Source: Bacillus proteolyticus
Lineage (GTDB): Bacteria; Bacillota; Bacilli; Bacillales; Bacillaceae_G
Reading direction: 5' to 3'
NCBI RefSeq assembly: GCF_001884065.1
Contig: NZ_MACH01000153.1
Coordinates: 62,001-126,000 of the forward strand
DNA length: 64,000 nucleotides
Shown: positions 1 to 8,544 of the stretch, piece after piece
Position numbering within the stretch: position 1 is the first letter of the stretch
How the letters are laid out: each line of letters begins with the position of its first letter
Notes under the pieces: generated by a model
What the model was told of the DNA's origin: nothing
The model's database searches: none
The model's input: only the letters and a program-made list of their open reading frames with translations
Made by a program: the position numbers and the translations under genes

Positions 1-1
1 T

Positions 2-220
2 TCAGGTATGATTCCAATGATGATGGCGAAGCTGCCGTTTACGATGTTAGCACCAATTGCAGCTATTATTAGTACGGACTGGACAATTATGGCTGGTGTA
101 CTTGTACTTGTTAACTTTGTTATCTCATTCGTTATTTACTATCCATTCTTCAAAATGTATGAGAAGCAACAATTAGCAGGAGAGGAGAAAACAGAATGCT
201 CGGAGCAATTATCATCTTAA
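2..220 (+). CDS. PTS lactose/cellobiose-type transporter subunit IIC, C-terminal fragment
   Basis: Open at the left edge; the visible 73 codons are the C-terminus of a membrane permease. Two hydrophobic segments are followed by the motif YYPFFKMYEKQ, which is characteristic of the end of CelB/LicC-type EIIC proteins that import beta-disaccharides coupled to phosphorylation. The last ~8 codons overlap the next gene, so translation is probably coupled. The neighbouring MupG-family hydrolase suggests the imported sugar could be a cell-wall disaccharide rather than cellobiose (inference). The rest of the gene and any EIIA/EIIB lie outside the window. Confidence 0.85.
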   Translation, partial: SGMIPMMMAKLPFTMLAPIAAIISTDWTIMAGVLVLVNFVISFVIYYPFFKMYEKQQLAGEEKTECSEQLSS

Positions 221-474
221 TTACATTTGTTATCGGACAGTGTATTGCGCATTATTCAAAATGGGTACAAAGTAAATCGCTATTAGTTTTACTACTTGTG
301 TCGATATTATTTATCGGATGTTCAATGGGAGCTTATGTGGCATTTAGTTTACAATCACCGTACTTTATCATCGTACCAACGATTTTATGTGCGACATGTT
401 TATCTGCAAAATATAGATTTACAAGTATGGCATTAATACAACGTGTGAAGGAGATGCAAAAGCATGGAGCGTAA
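196..474 (+). CDS. Small integral membrane protein, function unknown
   Basis: 92 residues with about three hydrophobic segments (residues ~2-17, 27-50 and 55-72) and a short charged C-terminus. The ATG is preceded by AGGAGAGGAG and lies inside the 3' end of the PTS gene, and its own last codons overlap the start of the MupG-like gene. All three are therefore one translationally coupled operon. I do not recognise a named family. Its position suggests an accessory to uptake or processing of the PTS substrate, but nothing in the sequence proves that. Confidence 0.75.
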   Translation: MLGAIIILITFVIGQCIAHYSKWVQSKSLLVLLLVSILFIGCSMGAYVAFSLQSPYFIIVPTILCATCLSAKYRFTSMALIQRVKEMQKHGA

Positions 475-1549
475 ATTAGGAATTTCTCTTTATCCAGAGC
501 ATTCAACGAAAGAAAAAGATATGGCATATATTTCAGCAGCGGCACGTCACGGTTTTTCAAGAATATTCACTTGTTTATTGTCTGTGAATCGTCCGAAAGA
601 AGAAATTGTAGCAGAATTTAAAGAAATTATTAATCATGCAAAAGAGTACAATATGGAAGTCATTTTAGATGTAGCACCAGCTGTGTTTGATCAGCTTGGT
701 ATTAGCTATAGTGATCTATCATTCTTTGCAGAGTTAGGTGCAGATGGTATTCGTTTAGATGTAGGATTTGACGGATTAACAGAAGCGAAAATGACGAACA
801 ACCCGTACGGTTTAAAAATTGAGCTAAACGTAAGTAATGATATTGCCTATTTAGAAAATATCCTTTCGCATCAAGCAAATAAAGCAGCTTTAATTGGTTG
901 CCATAATTTTTATCCGCAAAAATTCACTGGTCTTCCGTATGATTATTTCATTCGCTGTAGTGAACGTTTTAAGAAGCATGGTATTCGCAGTGCAGCATTT
1001 ATCACATCACATACTGCTAACATCGGTCCATGGGATATTAATGACGGATTATGTACATTGGAAGAGCATCGTAATCTCCCAATCGAAGTGCAAGCGAAGC
1101 ATTTATGGGCAACGGGGCTAATCGATGATGTCATTATCGGAAATGCTTATGCGAGTGAAGAAGAGTTAGAGAAACTAGGAAACTTAAATCGTTACATGTT
1201 GCAGCTGAAAGTACAATTTGTAGATGAAGCGACTGAAGTAGAGAAGAGAGCGACTCTACAAGAAGTACATGTAAGACGCGGTGATATAACAGAATATATG
1301 GTACGTTCTACAGAAGTACGTAAAAAGTATAAAGACTATGACTTCCCTATGCGCGAAAGTGTGCTACAGGAAAGAGGGCAAGTTGTAATTGGTAACAACT
1401 CATTCGGAAAGTATAAAGGTGAACTACAAATCATCTTGAAAGAAATGCCGATAGATGAACGGAAAAATATTGTCGGTACGATTGCTGAAGAAGAGGTGTT
1501 CTTACTAGATTATGTAGGAGCTTGGACACAGTTTACTTGTGTGGAATAG
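464..1549 (+). CDS. MupG-family TIM-barrel protein (DUF871), probable 6-phospho-N-acetylmuramidase
   Basis: 361 residues. The N-terminal ~240 residues read as a TIM barrel (start KLGISLYPEH; signature GCHNFYP near residue 147; TLEEHR near 206). The C-terminal ~110 residues form the cyclophilin-like domain of DUF871 proteins (NSFGKYKGELQI). The characterised relative, S. aureus MupG, cleaves MurNAc-6P-GlcNAc in the cytoplasm after PTS uptake. The start is supported by AAGGAG 10 bp upstream. A second paralogue sits at 25965-27038 in the mur operon, so this copy, tied to a cellobiose-type PTS, may act on a different phospho-disaccharide. Family assignment is firm; the substrate is inferred. Confidence 0.85.
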   Translation: MERKLGISLYPEHSTKEKDMAYISAAARHGFSRIFTCLLSVNRPKEEIVAEFKEIINHAKEYNMEVILDVAPAVFDQLGISYSDLSFFAELGADGIRLDVGFDGLTEAKMTNNPYGLKIELNVSNDIAYLENILSHQANKAALIGCHNFYPQKFTGLPYDYFIRCSERFKKHGIRSAAFITSHTANIGPWDINDGLCTLEEHRNLPIEVQAKHLWATGLIDDVIIGNAYASEEELEKLGNLNRYMLQLKVQFVDEATEVEKRATLQEVHVRRGDITEYMVRSTEVRKKYKDYDFPMRESVLQERGQVVIGNNSFGKYKGELQIILKEMPIDERKNIVGTIAEEEVFLLDYVGAWTQFTCVE

Positions 1550-1556
1550 GAAAGGG

Positions 1557-1588
1557 GAGAGGATGCTATGGCATCCTCTTCTTTTTGT
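1557..1588 (+). terminator. Rho-independent terminator of the PTS-mupG operon
   Basis: Perfect 8-bp arms GAGGATGC/GCATCCTC (1559-1566 and 1571-1578) with a 4-nt loop, followed by TTCTTTTTG. Confidence 0.85.
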
Positions 1589-1654
1589 TGAAATAGTAGT
1601 CTATCGTATATAGAATGCAAAGAGATAGATTTAACTAGGACGGGGGAGAAGGAG

Positions 1655-2626
1655 ATGGAAGAGTATATAGATGATTTATTAAGGCGGATGGGTGATGAGG
1701 AAGCAGGTATTCGACAATGTGCATATGAAGAGGCGAGATGGTTAAATGATTTATCGCTTTTTTCTTGTTTACAAGAGAAAGTAACGAAAGCAAGAAAAGC
1801 ACATATAAAAACAAATCTATATTTTTTAATTACACAACTTGCAATAAATACTAAAGAGATGTATATTGCAGATTATTTGATAGATCGGTTAGAAAGTGAA
1901 GAAAGCAGGGTGGTGTTAGATAGTCTGCTCATAGATTTAAGTAAATTATCTGAAGCAAGCAATGTACATAAAATTATTCCTTACATATATCATAAAAATA
2001 GTGGAGTTCGTTATTCTGCTGTCATCGCTTTAAAGTTGTGTAAATCGTTGGAAGCAGAAGATGCTTTATTGAAGTTACTTACAGTGGAAGAGAAGCGAGA
2101 TGATGTTGTAAATATATGTGCTACTTTATATGAGATTGGAACAAAGCGATCAATTCTACTTTTAACGAAACTTTTACACTGCGATAGTGCTTATATTCGT
2201 TCAGCGGCTATTGAGACTTTAGCGGAAATCGGAAAAACAGACTTACAAATAGTTTATATTGATGCTTTAGCTGATAGAAATGTCATGGTGAAATATGAGG
2301 CCATTCGAGCTATTTATACATATGGAGATGAAATGGCGATTAAGCCAATTTGTGAACGTGTGAATAAGGTTGCTTCTAGAAGACGTAAAAATGAAGTAGA
2401 GCCTACTGATGAATCAGAGATTGTCATCGCTCTTCGTTTCTTACATAAGTTTGCTAATCATGAAGAAGTTTTAAAGACATTTGATAAAGTGTACAAAAAA
2501 CGTGGAAACTTGTTTATGTCGGAGAGGAAGTGGCTTAGAGACAATATTACTTACTTTCAAGAGAAAGAATATAAGAATCATAAAAAAGAGCCCGCCTCAA
2601 CGATGAGACTGACTCTTTTTTTCTAA
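1655..2626 (+). CDS. HEAT-repeat domain protein
   Basis: 323 residues, almost entirely alpha-helical, with repeated ~30-residue helix pairs typical of HEAT/PBS-lyase repeats (for example SGVRYSAVIALKLCKSLEAE, then AYIRSAAIETLAEIGKTD, then VMVKYEAIRAIYTYGDE). Such proteins are usually scaffolds or lyases; no catalytic signature is visible. The ATG follows GGGGGAGAAGGAG. It appears monocistronic: a terminator precedes it and its own last codons form a terminator-like hairpin. No signal peptide, so probably cytoplasmic. The partner is unknown. Confidence 0.8.
   Translation: MEEYIDDLLRRMGDEEAGIRQCAYEEARWLNDLSLFSCLQEKVTKARKAHIKTNLYFLITQLAINTKEMYIADYLIDRLESEESRVVLDSLLIDLSKLSEASNVHKIIPYIYHKNSGVRYSAVIALKLCKSLEAEDALLKLLTVEEKRDDVVNICATLYEIGTKRSILLLTKLLHCDSAYIRSAAIETLAEIGKTDLQIVYIDALADRNVMVKYEAIRAIYTYGDEMAIKPICERVNKVASRRRKNEVEPTDESEIVIALRFLHKFANHEEVLKTFDKVYKKRGNLFMSERKWLRDNITYFQEKEYKNHKKEPASTMRLTLFF
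2583..2624 (+). terminator. Terminator overlapping the end of the HEAT gene
   Basis: AAAAGAG...CTCTTTTTTT with inner pairing CCTCA/TGAGA. It lies inside the last codons of the gene and directly abuts the convergent minus-strand gene, so it may serve both. Confidence 0.55.
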
Positions 2627-3877
2627 CTAGTTTAATACTTTAACTGTAACTGTTTTACGTCCCCAGCTACTTGATGAACCTTTGTCTGGCATTAAAACGT
2701 CGATTTTATTTCCTTTAATAGCTCCACCAGTATCACCAGCAATAGCTACTCCGTAACCTTCAACCCATACTTTTGAACCTAATGGAATGACACTTGGATC
2801 AACTGCAATTAGTTTCATGTTTGGATTAGCTGTTAAGTTATGACCCATAGCTGATTTCACTTGGTCTCCTGCTTTGTAACCATTTTCAAGTGGATCTGCT
2901 GTGTAAGCTGTTGCTTCAACTCTTAACTCACGAGAAGAAGATGGTGTACTTGTTTCAGTTTCTTTTGCAACAGGTTGTTGTGTAGCTGGTTTTTGAGCTT
3001 TAGCCGCTTCACGAGCTTTAGCTGCTTCTTGGGCTTTAGCCGCTTCACGAGCTTCAGCATCTGCTTGAGCTTTAGCCGCTTCACGAGCTTTAGCTGCTTC
3101 TTGAGCCTTAGCCGCTGCTTGAGCTTCAGCATCTGCTTGAGCTTTAGCTACTTCACGAGCTTTAGCCGCTTCTTGAGCTTTAGCATCTGCTTGAGCTTCA
3201 GCATCTGCCTGAGCTTTAGCCGCTTCTTGAGCCTTAGCTGCTTCACGAGCTTTAGCCGCTTCTTGAGCTTTAGCATCTGCTTGAGCTTCAGCTGCTTCGC
3301 GAGCTTTAGTTGCTTCTTGAGCTTTAGCCTTTGCTTGAGTTTCAGCTAATTCCCCGGCTTTAACTGCTTCACGAACTTTAGCTGTATCTTGAACGTTAGT
3401 TACTTTTTCAGCTTTAACTACTGGCTGAACTTTAACTGGTGCTTTCCCTGTTAAGTAAGGAACATGTACATAAGCTGTTTGGCCGTTATATTCAAATTGA
3501 ATCCAATCATTTTGTACTTGGTGTGTTGTTTCGATTACATCATCTTTTTTCAATTTACCAAGAATCGCTGAATCTGTATTTGCTCCAGCACGTACGTTTA
3601 ATACGTTTGCTGTTACGTAGTAAGTATCTTTAGTGTAGTCAGCGCTTATGAAAGCTTCTTTACCACTATTTAATTTAACTTTTGACCATCCGTTTTCTGT
3701 ATGTAAAACGTTAATTTTATATCCATCTAATAACTTTCCGACAACTTTTGATTCAGTAGTTGGGTTTTCTCGTACATTTAGTACATCAGTTGTTACAATC
3801 GTTTCTGCTTTAGCAGATGTTGTGAAAATCCCAAGACCAAAAACCGCTGCTGTTGCTATACCCATAAATTTTTTCAT
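2627..3877 (-). CDS. SH3b-3D domain cell-wall protein (EntA/EntC-like)
   Basis: 416 residues from the ATG at 3877, chosen because GGAGG lies 6-7 bp upstream; an ATG four codons earlier has no usable ribosome site. A signal peptide (residues 1-24, SAKA|E) is followed by two bacterial SH3 domains (~25-82 and ~86-145, each with the VLNVR motif), a long Ala/Lys/Gln/Arg repeat tract (~165-300), and a C-terminal 3D domain (~325-416) with conserved aspartates in IAVDPS, AGDTGG and KIDVLMPD. The 3D fold is shared with MltA-type lytic transglycosylases and Sps/YocH-like wall hydrolases. In B. cereus, proteins of this layout were annotated as enterotoxin/cell-wall-binding EntA-C. A role in peptidoglycan turnover is more likely than toxicity. 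Confidence 0.85.
   Translation of the reverse strand: MKKFMGIATAAVFGLGIFTTSAKAETIVTTDVLNVRENPTTESKVVGKLLDGYKINVLHTENGWSKVKLNSGKEAFISADYTKDTYYVTANVLNVRAGANTDSAILGKLKKDDVIETTHQVQNDWIQFEYNGQTAYVHVPYLTGKAPVKVQPVVKAEKVTNVQDTAKVREAVKAGELAETQAKAKAQEATKAREAAEAQADAKAQEAAKAREAAKAQEAAKAQADAEAQADAKAQEAAKAREVAKAQADAEAQAAAKAQEAAKAREAAKAQADAEAREAAKAQEAAKAREAAKAQKPATQQPVAKETETSTPSSSRELRVEATAYTADPLENGYKAGDQVKSAMGHNLTANPNMKLIAVDPSVIPLGSKVWVEGYGVAIAGDTGGAIKGNKIDVLMPDKGSSSSWGRKTVTVKVLN
2990..3350 (-). repeat. In-frame degenerate repeat tract coding Ala-rich coiled coil
   Basis: Short repeating units encoding variations of AKAQEAAKAREA/AQADAEA follow one another for about 360 bp inside the SH3/3D gene. All units stay in frame. 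The tract creates long artificial open frames on the opposite strand. Copy number is likely to vary between strains. Confidence 0.85.
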
Positions 3878-3912
3878 AATAGCCTCCATTGCATTTGTTT
3901 TTCGTTGTCCTC

Positions 3913-3920
3913 ATTATAGC
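3913..3920 (-). promoter_or_regulatory. Extended -10 promoter of the SH3/3D gene
   Basis: Reading the minus strand, TTGCTATAAT gives a perfect TATAAT with an upstream TGn, about 35 bp before the start codon. No good -35 hexamer is visible, which fits an extended -10 promoter. Confidence 0.5.
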
Positions 3921-4503
3921 AACCATTATTTTCTTATTTGCGGAAAACACAAAACTACAAAGCATTCGTAATGAGGCGTTAATATTCTGTAATAATTCCA
4001 TTAATATCCTGATAGCGTTTTCTTTGCGGTTTTCGGGGGGTTATAACATATGATTCATAAAATCAAGACTATTTTAATTACTAATAGATTAATAATGTAT
4101 CAGTGATGTTAACTAAATGTTTCGATGGTATTACGAAGTGGAGGTATTTAACTGTTTGAATCGCAACATGGTTATAAAAATATAATGTTTTTGCGTGTGG
4201 AGTCATATATATAGGGTGAATTTTAATAAAATAGAGATATAATTGTTACAAAATAAGTTGTAGTATGGAAAAAATTACGCCTTGAATTTGTGTTATTACA
4301 TAGTATTTTTGCAATAATAGGATTGCAGGATAGTTGTAATGTGAAATGGAAGCTGCAAGGATAAAAAGGTAATCACAACATGAAACGTATATAATAGAAG
4401 AAACATGATTTAAAGGGACGATATTGTTATGAATTGGTTTGCTAATTGCTGTAGATTCATATTCTTAATAAAACGTTGATAAAATTGAATTTTTCTTCAA
4501 TAA
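3921..4503. other. Long AT-rich intergenic region
   Basis: About 580 bp with no convincing coding frame: only very short frames without ribosome sites. A weak cre-like match (TGATAGCGTTTTCT, 4010-4023) lies upstream of the SH3/3D promoter. Nothing else is recognisable. Confidence 0.5.
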
Positions 4504-4504
4504 A

Positions 4505-4541
4505 ATAAAAAACGTAGGAGTGTAAACTCCTACGTTTTTTA
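4505..4541 (-). terminator. Terminator of the yknXYZ-like operon
   Basis: Perfect 11-bp arms (4511-4521 and 4526-4536, AACGTAGGAGT/ACTCCTACGTT) with A/T runs on both sides, immediately after the permease stop codon. Confidence 0.85.
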
Positions 4542-4542
4542 T

Positions 4543-5733
4543 TTACTCATATCGTAAACATTCAATTGGATCAAGTTTTGCAGCTTTGTTAGCTGGTAGT
4601 AGACCGAATATAATACCGATTAACATTGAGATACCTACTGCGAGAAGTCCAAGTTCTTTTGAGACAACGAGTGGCCATCCAGCAAAGATTGAGACGATCC
4701 AAGCGAAGAAGATACCGAGCATGAATCCGATGAAACCACCGAGTCCTGTTAAAATACAAGATTCAATTAAGAATTGTGTTAATACTTTACCGCGCGTTGC
4801 ACCAAGTGCTTTACGAATACCAATTTCACGTGTACGTTCTGTTACAGATACAAGCATGATGTTCATTACACCGATACCACCAACAAGTAAGGAGATAGCG
4901 GCAATACCACCGAATACCATTTTCATCATACCGATTGATTCGTCTAGTTGTTTCGTAAATTCACCCATATCTTGCGCTTCAAATTTATGCTCAAATTTAG
5001 GAGCTTTCATTTCGTTTAAAACAGAAACGGCTTGTTTTTCTACACTTTTACGTTCTGCTGGAGAAACGAGTGTTAATTTTACAGTGTCATACTCAGTTAC
5101 TCCAGAAATGACAGGGGCGTTTTCAAGTGATGTATAACCTTCTGACATAGCCATTCCAAACTCATTTTTCGTTTCGTACACACCGACTACTTTATATGGT
5201 TTTCCTTTTATATCTGTGTATAAATTTGATTCCCAACCATTAAATAATTTATTGAAAGCTTCTTCATTTAATATAACAGCAGGAATTGCTTGGTTTAATT
5301 CGCTGTCGTTTAATTCACGACCGTGAACTAATTTTATTTTTGAATCTGTCATAAAGGCGCCTGTTCCACCTTTTAAATCAAGAGAGACATCTTTTGAACC
5401 AGCAGATGCTTTTACTTTCATACTTACATCTGGATAAACATCTTTAACTCCAGGAACAGTTTGAAGACGTTTCAGCATATCAGATGTAATTTTAGCGTTA
5501 TCTGGTCCATAATCAGGGTTTTTGTAGTAAATCGTTACTTCATTATCTTTTCCTTGGCCTAACTCTTTTTTAAACTTTGCGTTTGTACCATCACCCATTG
5601 AAATGATAGTAATAATGGCGCTAATACCGATAATAATACCTAGCATCGTTAAGATAGAACGCATTTTATGAGCAAAGATAGAGGAAAGGGCCATGCGTAT
5701 ATTTTCACTCGTGTTCAAAATTAACCTCTCCAA
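4543..5733 (-). CDS. yknZ: MacB/FtsX-family ABC transporter permease (YknZ-like)
   Basis: 396 residues. One N-terminal membrane segment (~22-42, ending in GIIIGISAIITIISMG) precedes a ~220-residue extracytoplasmic MacB domain. Three C-terminal membrane segments follow (~275-300, 325-350 and 360-380), with the FtsX motif TREIGIRKALGATR. With the ATPase and HlyD-type adaptor upstream it forms a tripartite-style exporter. In B. subtilis the orthologous YknXYZ, with YknW, protects against the SdpC toxin. No yknW-like gene is present here. The start overlaps the ATPase gene by 13 bp. Confidence 0.85.
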   Translation of the reverse strand: MERLILNTSENIRMALSSIFAHKMRSILTMLGIIIGISAIITIISMGDGTNAKFKKELGQGKDNEVTIYYKNPDYGPDNAKITSDMLKRLQTVPGVKDVYPDVSMKVKASAGSKDVSLDLKGGTGAFMTDSKIKLVHGRELNDSELNQAIPAVILNEEAFNKLFNGWESNLYTDIKGKPYKVVGVYETKNEFGMAMSEGYTSLENAPVISGVTEYDTVKLTLVSPAERKSVEKQAVSVLNEMKAPKFEHKFEAQDMGEFTKQLDESIGMMKMVFGGIAAISLLVGGIGVMNIMLVSVTERTREIGIRKALGATRGKVLTQFLIESCILTGLGGFIGFMLGIFFAWIVSIFAGWPLVVSKELGLLAVGISMLIGIIFGLLPANKAAKLDPIECLRYE

Positions 5734-6395
5734 TCTTGGACGATATTTCCGTCACGAATTACAATTTGACGTGCTGCAGCTTCCCCGATTTCACGGTCAT
5801 GGGTAATCATAATGATTGTTGAGCCTTGTTTGTTTAATTCGTAAAAGAGGTCCATAATCTGTGTACTTGTTTTCGTATCAAGTGCTCCCGTCGGTTCATC
5901 GGCTAAAATGAATTTCGGGTTATTTACGATTGCACGTGCAACAGCGACACGCTGCTTTTGTCCACCTGACAATTCGTTCGGCAGGTGAGTAGCGCGATCA
6001 GCTAAACCTACTTTTGTTAAAGCGGCTAATGAGCGCTCACGTCTTTCTTTTTTATCAACTCCAGCGTAAATAAGAGGTAGCTCTACATTTTGAAGTGCTG
6101 TAAGTCTCGGTAATAACATGAAGTTTTGGAATACGAATCCGATCTCTTTATTACGAACGCGTGCAAGTTCTGTCTCAGACATGTTTGAAATATTTTGACC
6201 AGCTAGTTCATACGCACCTGTCGTCGGTTTATCTAAGCAACCGATAATGTTCATTAATGTTGATTTACCAGAACCAGAAGGTCCCATAATAGAAGTGAAT
6301 TCTCCTTGGTTCAGTGTTACGTCAATTCCGTGTAATATTTGAACGGATTCTGCACCATTTTGGAAGGATTTCGTGATGCCTTTTAAGTTAATCAC
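5721..6395 (-). CDS. yknY: ABC transporter ATP-binding protein (YknY-like, MacB type)
   Basis: 224 residues, the usual length for LolD/MacB ATPases. Walker [10 protein letters not shown] is at 38-46, the Q-loop at ~90, the signature LSGGQKQR at 142-149 and Walker B FILADE at 162-167. It energises the permease encoded just downstream. Its ATG overlaps the stop of the adaptor gene by 4 bp (ATGA), and its end overlaps the permease start, so the three are a single coupled operon. Confidence 0.92.
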   Translation of the reverse strand: MINLKGITKSFQNGAESVQILHGIDVTLNQGEFTSIMGPSGSGKSTLMNIIGCLDKPTTGAYELAGQNISNMSETELARVRNKEIGFVFQNFMLLPRLTALQNVELPLIYAGVDKKERRERSLAALTKVGLADRATHLPNELSGGQKQRVAVARAIVNNPKFILADEPTGALDTKTSTQIMDLFYELNKQGSTIIMITHDREIGEAAARQIVIRDGNIVQDWRG

Positions 6396-7495
6396 TGGGC
6401 GACAACCTCCATACCATCTTTTAAGTCTTTTTCAGGTTTAGAGATAATTTGTTCTCCTTTTTTCACTCCAGAAACTTTTGCTTCGCTATCAGTCTCGAAT
6501 TCAACAGTAACTGCTTGTTCTTTCGCTTTACCGTCTTTTACAACGAAGACAACATTTTTGTCACCTTTTTTCACGATACTGCTTTTCGGAACAATTGTAC
6601 CAGTTGCTTCGCCAGATTTACTTGTTACGTAAACGTGGAAGCCGTTTTGTAATTCTTCACTATTATCCAATGTGACAGTGAATTGGTAATTAGAAACTGT
6701 TTTATTTTCATCCATGCTCTTTAATGGTGTAGAACCGATTTCTGTTACTTTTCCTGTCCAAGTCTTACCAGCGACAGTTTTTGATGAAACAGTTACTTCT
6801 TGCCCAACTTTCATACTAGCAAGCTCATATTCAGAAAGTTGACCTTTTACTTTAAATGGACCAGCGTGACGAAGAGTAATTCCGCTCATACCTGTTTTTT
6901 CGTCAGCAGTTTTTACGATATCATCAATTACGCCATCAGCAGGACTTGTTACAGAAAGAGTGTTTACTTTCTCTTTTGCTGCTTTAATCATTTCATCAGC
7001 TTTTTCAACTTCAAACTTTTTCATTTCAATTTGTGATTCTAATTGCCCAACTTCAACTTCTGATGCTTTTAATGCTTCAGCAGGAAGGCCTGCATTTTTA
7101 TCTTTTTGTAATTTTTGTTTCGCTGCATCAATTTGTTTTTGGAACAACGTTACTTCTTTTTGTGCGATTTTCTTTTGCATTTCTGCTTCTGTTACACCTT
7201 GTTTAGCAGTAGGGTCATTGTATTTAAACAGAAGCTGACCTTTTTTCACTTCATCGCCTTTTTTAACAGCTAATTCATATGTTCCTTTTGTTGGATCGAA
7301 TGAAATAGTTTCAATTCCGTTTGGAATAACTTCGCCACCAAATTTTTGTGCGTTTTCAATTTGTTTTTCCGTAACTTTATAACCGCTATATGCCATTGCT
7401 ACTTCTGAACTGCCTCCAGCAAATGCAAAGTATGATCCAGCTGCAATTCCGATTGCTACTACACTAGTAATTAAAACTTTATTTTTCTTCTTCAT
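6392..7495 (-). CDS. yknX: HlyD/RND-type membrane-fusion adaptor of the exporter (YknX-like)
   Basis: 367 residues. One N-terminal membrane anchor (residues ~7-27) is followed by a biotinyl-lipoyl-like half domain, a coiled-coil hairpin (~105-195, rich in K/E/Q) and beta-barrel segments (GIITL-type SPADGVIDDIV near 200). This is the layout of periplasmic adaptor proteins, used in Gram-positives as an extracytoplasmic partner of MacB permeases. It is first gene of the three-gene exporter operon. Confidence 0.88.
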   Translation of the reverse strand: MKKKNKVLITSVVAIGIAAGSYFAFAGGSSEVAMAYSGYKVTEKQIENAQKFGGEVIPNGIETISFDPTKGTYELAVKKGDEVKKGQLLFKYNDPTAKQGVTEAEMQKKIAQKEVTLFQKQIDAAKQKLQKDKNAGLPAEALKASEVEVGQLESQIEMKKFEVEKADEMIKAAKEKVNTLSVTSPADGVIDDIVKTADEKTGMSGITLRHAGPFKVKGQLSEYELASMKVGQEVTVSSKTVAGKTWTGKVTEIGSTPLKSMDENKTVSNYQFTVTLDNSEELQNGFHVYVTSKSGEATGTIVPKSSIVKKGDKNVVFVVKDGKAKEQAVTVEFETDSEAKVSGVKKGEQIISKPEKDLKDGMEVVAQ

Positions 7496-7534
7496 CTATT
7501 TATCACCTTTTCGTTCGTTTTAGTATCTACATTA

Positions 7535-7562
7535 AGTATAAAAGAGGTGAAGAATCTGACAA
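7535..7562 (-). promoter_or_regulatory. Probable sigma-A promoter of yknXYZ
   Basis: On the minus strand, TTGTCA (7557-7562) and TATACT (7535-7540) are separated by 16 bp, about 40 bp upstream of the first gene. Confidence 0.55.
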
Positions 7563-7582
7563 ATCGTTTTAGCTTACAATAA

Positions 7583-7600
7583 CCTTACAGTTTTGTAAGG
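7583..7600. promoter_or_regulatory. Inverted repeat upstream of the yknXYZ promoter
   Basis: CCTTACA and TGTAAGG (7-bp perfect arms, 4-bp spacer) lie about 20 bp upstream of the -35 hexamer, a position typical of activator sites such as those of response regulators. The cognate regulator is not encoded next to it. Confidence 0.45.
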
Positions 7601-7718
7601 TATGGATATGTAAATGTAATGTTGAGTTTGTACTATTGAAGCGTATGCTTTAAGCAAATGAATTGACTCGTTGTTTCTTTCTTACAATAATATTATATGA
7701 AGGAGAGGAGGAGAGAAG

Positions 7719-8453
7719 ATGGAAGCTTATTTTAGTGCGCAACCATTAAAGCCATTTATTCCGTACTCAAGGCAACATGCCATTATATTATTTATTATGT
7801 TGGTAGGAATATTCTTTCTATATCAATATCAGGATTTATTACGTCAAAGTGAGTGGAATATAACGGTTCGATATGCAATTGCATTTCTATTTATAGGAAG
7901 TGAGATTGGACTTCATATGTGGGAATGGAAAGCTGGGATTTTTGAACTAGGCACCTCATTACCATTTGAGTTATGTACGATTAGTTTATTGTTAGCATCG
8001 ATTATGATTGTAACGAAAAGTTATCGATTATATGAGATTGTGTTTTTTACAGGAATTATTGGTGCATCACAAGCCATTTTAACGCCAAACGTGCAATATG
8101 CTTTTCCACATTTTCGCTTTATAGAATTCTTCATTGCACATGTATTACTCATTTGGGCACCACTCTTTATGACATGGGTGGAAGGATATCGTCCGACATT
8201 ACAATCTATTAAGCGTACGATGATATTTTTAAATATATTGATTCCAATTGTTTCGTTTGTGAATTACAAAACGGGCGGTAATTATATGTTTTTAGCTCGT
8301 AAGCCAGAAACAGCTTCATTGCTCGACATGTTAGGGCCGCATCCTTACTATATTATTTCATTAGAAATTGCAGCGCTTATGGGATGTTTTATTTTGTATA
8401 TGCCGTTTGCGAAAAGAGAAGGGCATGCGCATAAAGAATCACTAGGATCATAA
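7719..8453 (+). CDS. TIGR02206/YwaF-like integral membrane protein
   Basis: 244 residues with six to seven hydrophobic segments; the pattern HMWEWKAG...LPFELCTISL and later PHPYYIISLE matches the TIGR02206 family (B. subtilis YwaF). The function is unknown. The ATG follows GAAGGAGAGGAGGAGAG. It is divergent from yknXYZ and stands ahead of the orphan permease pair; the gap of ~90 bp lacks a terminator, so co-transcription is possible. Confidence 0.8.
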   Translation: MEAYFSAQPLKPFIPYSRQHAIILFIMLVGIFFLYQYQDLLRQSEWNITVRYAIAFLFIGSEIGLHMWEWKAGIFELGTSLPFELCTISLLLASIMIVTKSYRLYEIVFFTGIIGASQAILTPNVQYAFPHFRFIEFFIAHVLLIWAPLFMTWVEGYRPTLQSIKRTMIFLNILIPIVSFVNYKTGGNYMFLARKPETASLLDMLGPHPYYIISLEIAALMGCFILYMPFAKREGHAHKESLGS

Positions 8454-8544
8454 ACTAGTGATTTTTTTATTTTATAAATATTTACAATTCAGAAAATTAA
8501 GAATAAAATTAGAGGGTAAATTACATATAGAGAGAAGGGAAAAC

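Noticed and set aside
2975-3349. 124-codon plus-strand frame rich in Ser/Phe
   Set aside because: It is the antisense shadow of the Ala-rich repeat tract; periodic sequence keeps all frames open and there is no ribosome site.
2990-3350. CRISPR-like array
   Set aside because: The repeats are short, unspaced, in-frame coding units; no cas genes are present anywhere in the window.
4586-5137. 183-codon plus-strand frame
   Set aside because: Antisense to the yknZ-like permease, low-complexity composition, no ribosome site or family resemblance.
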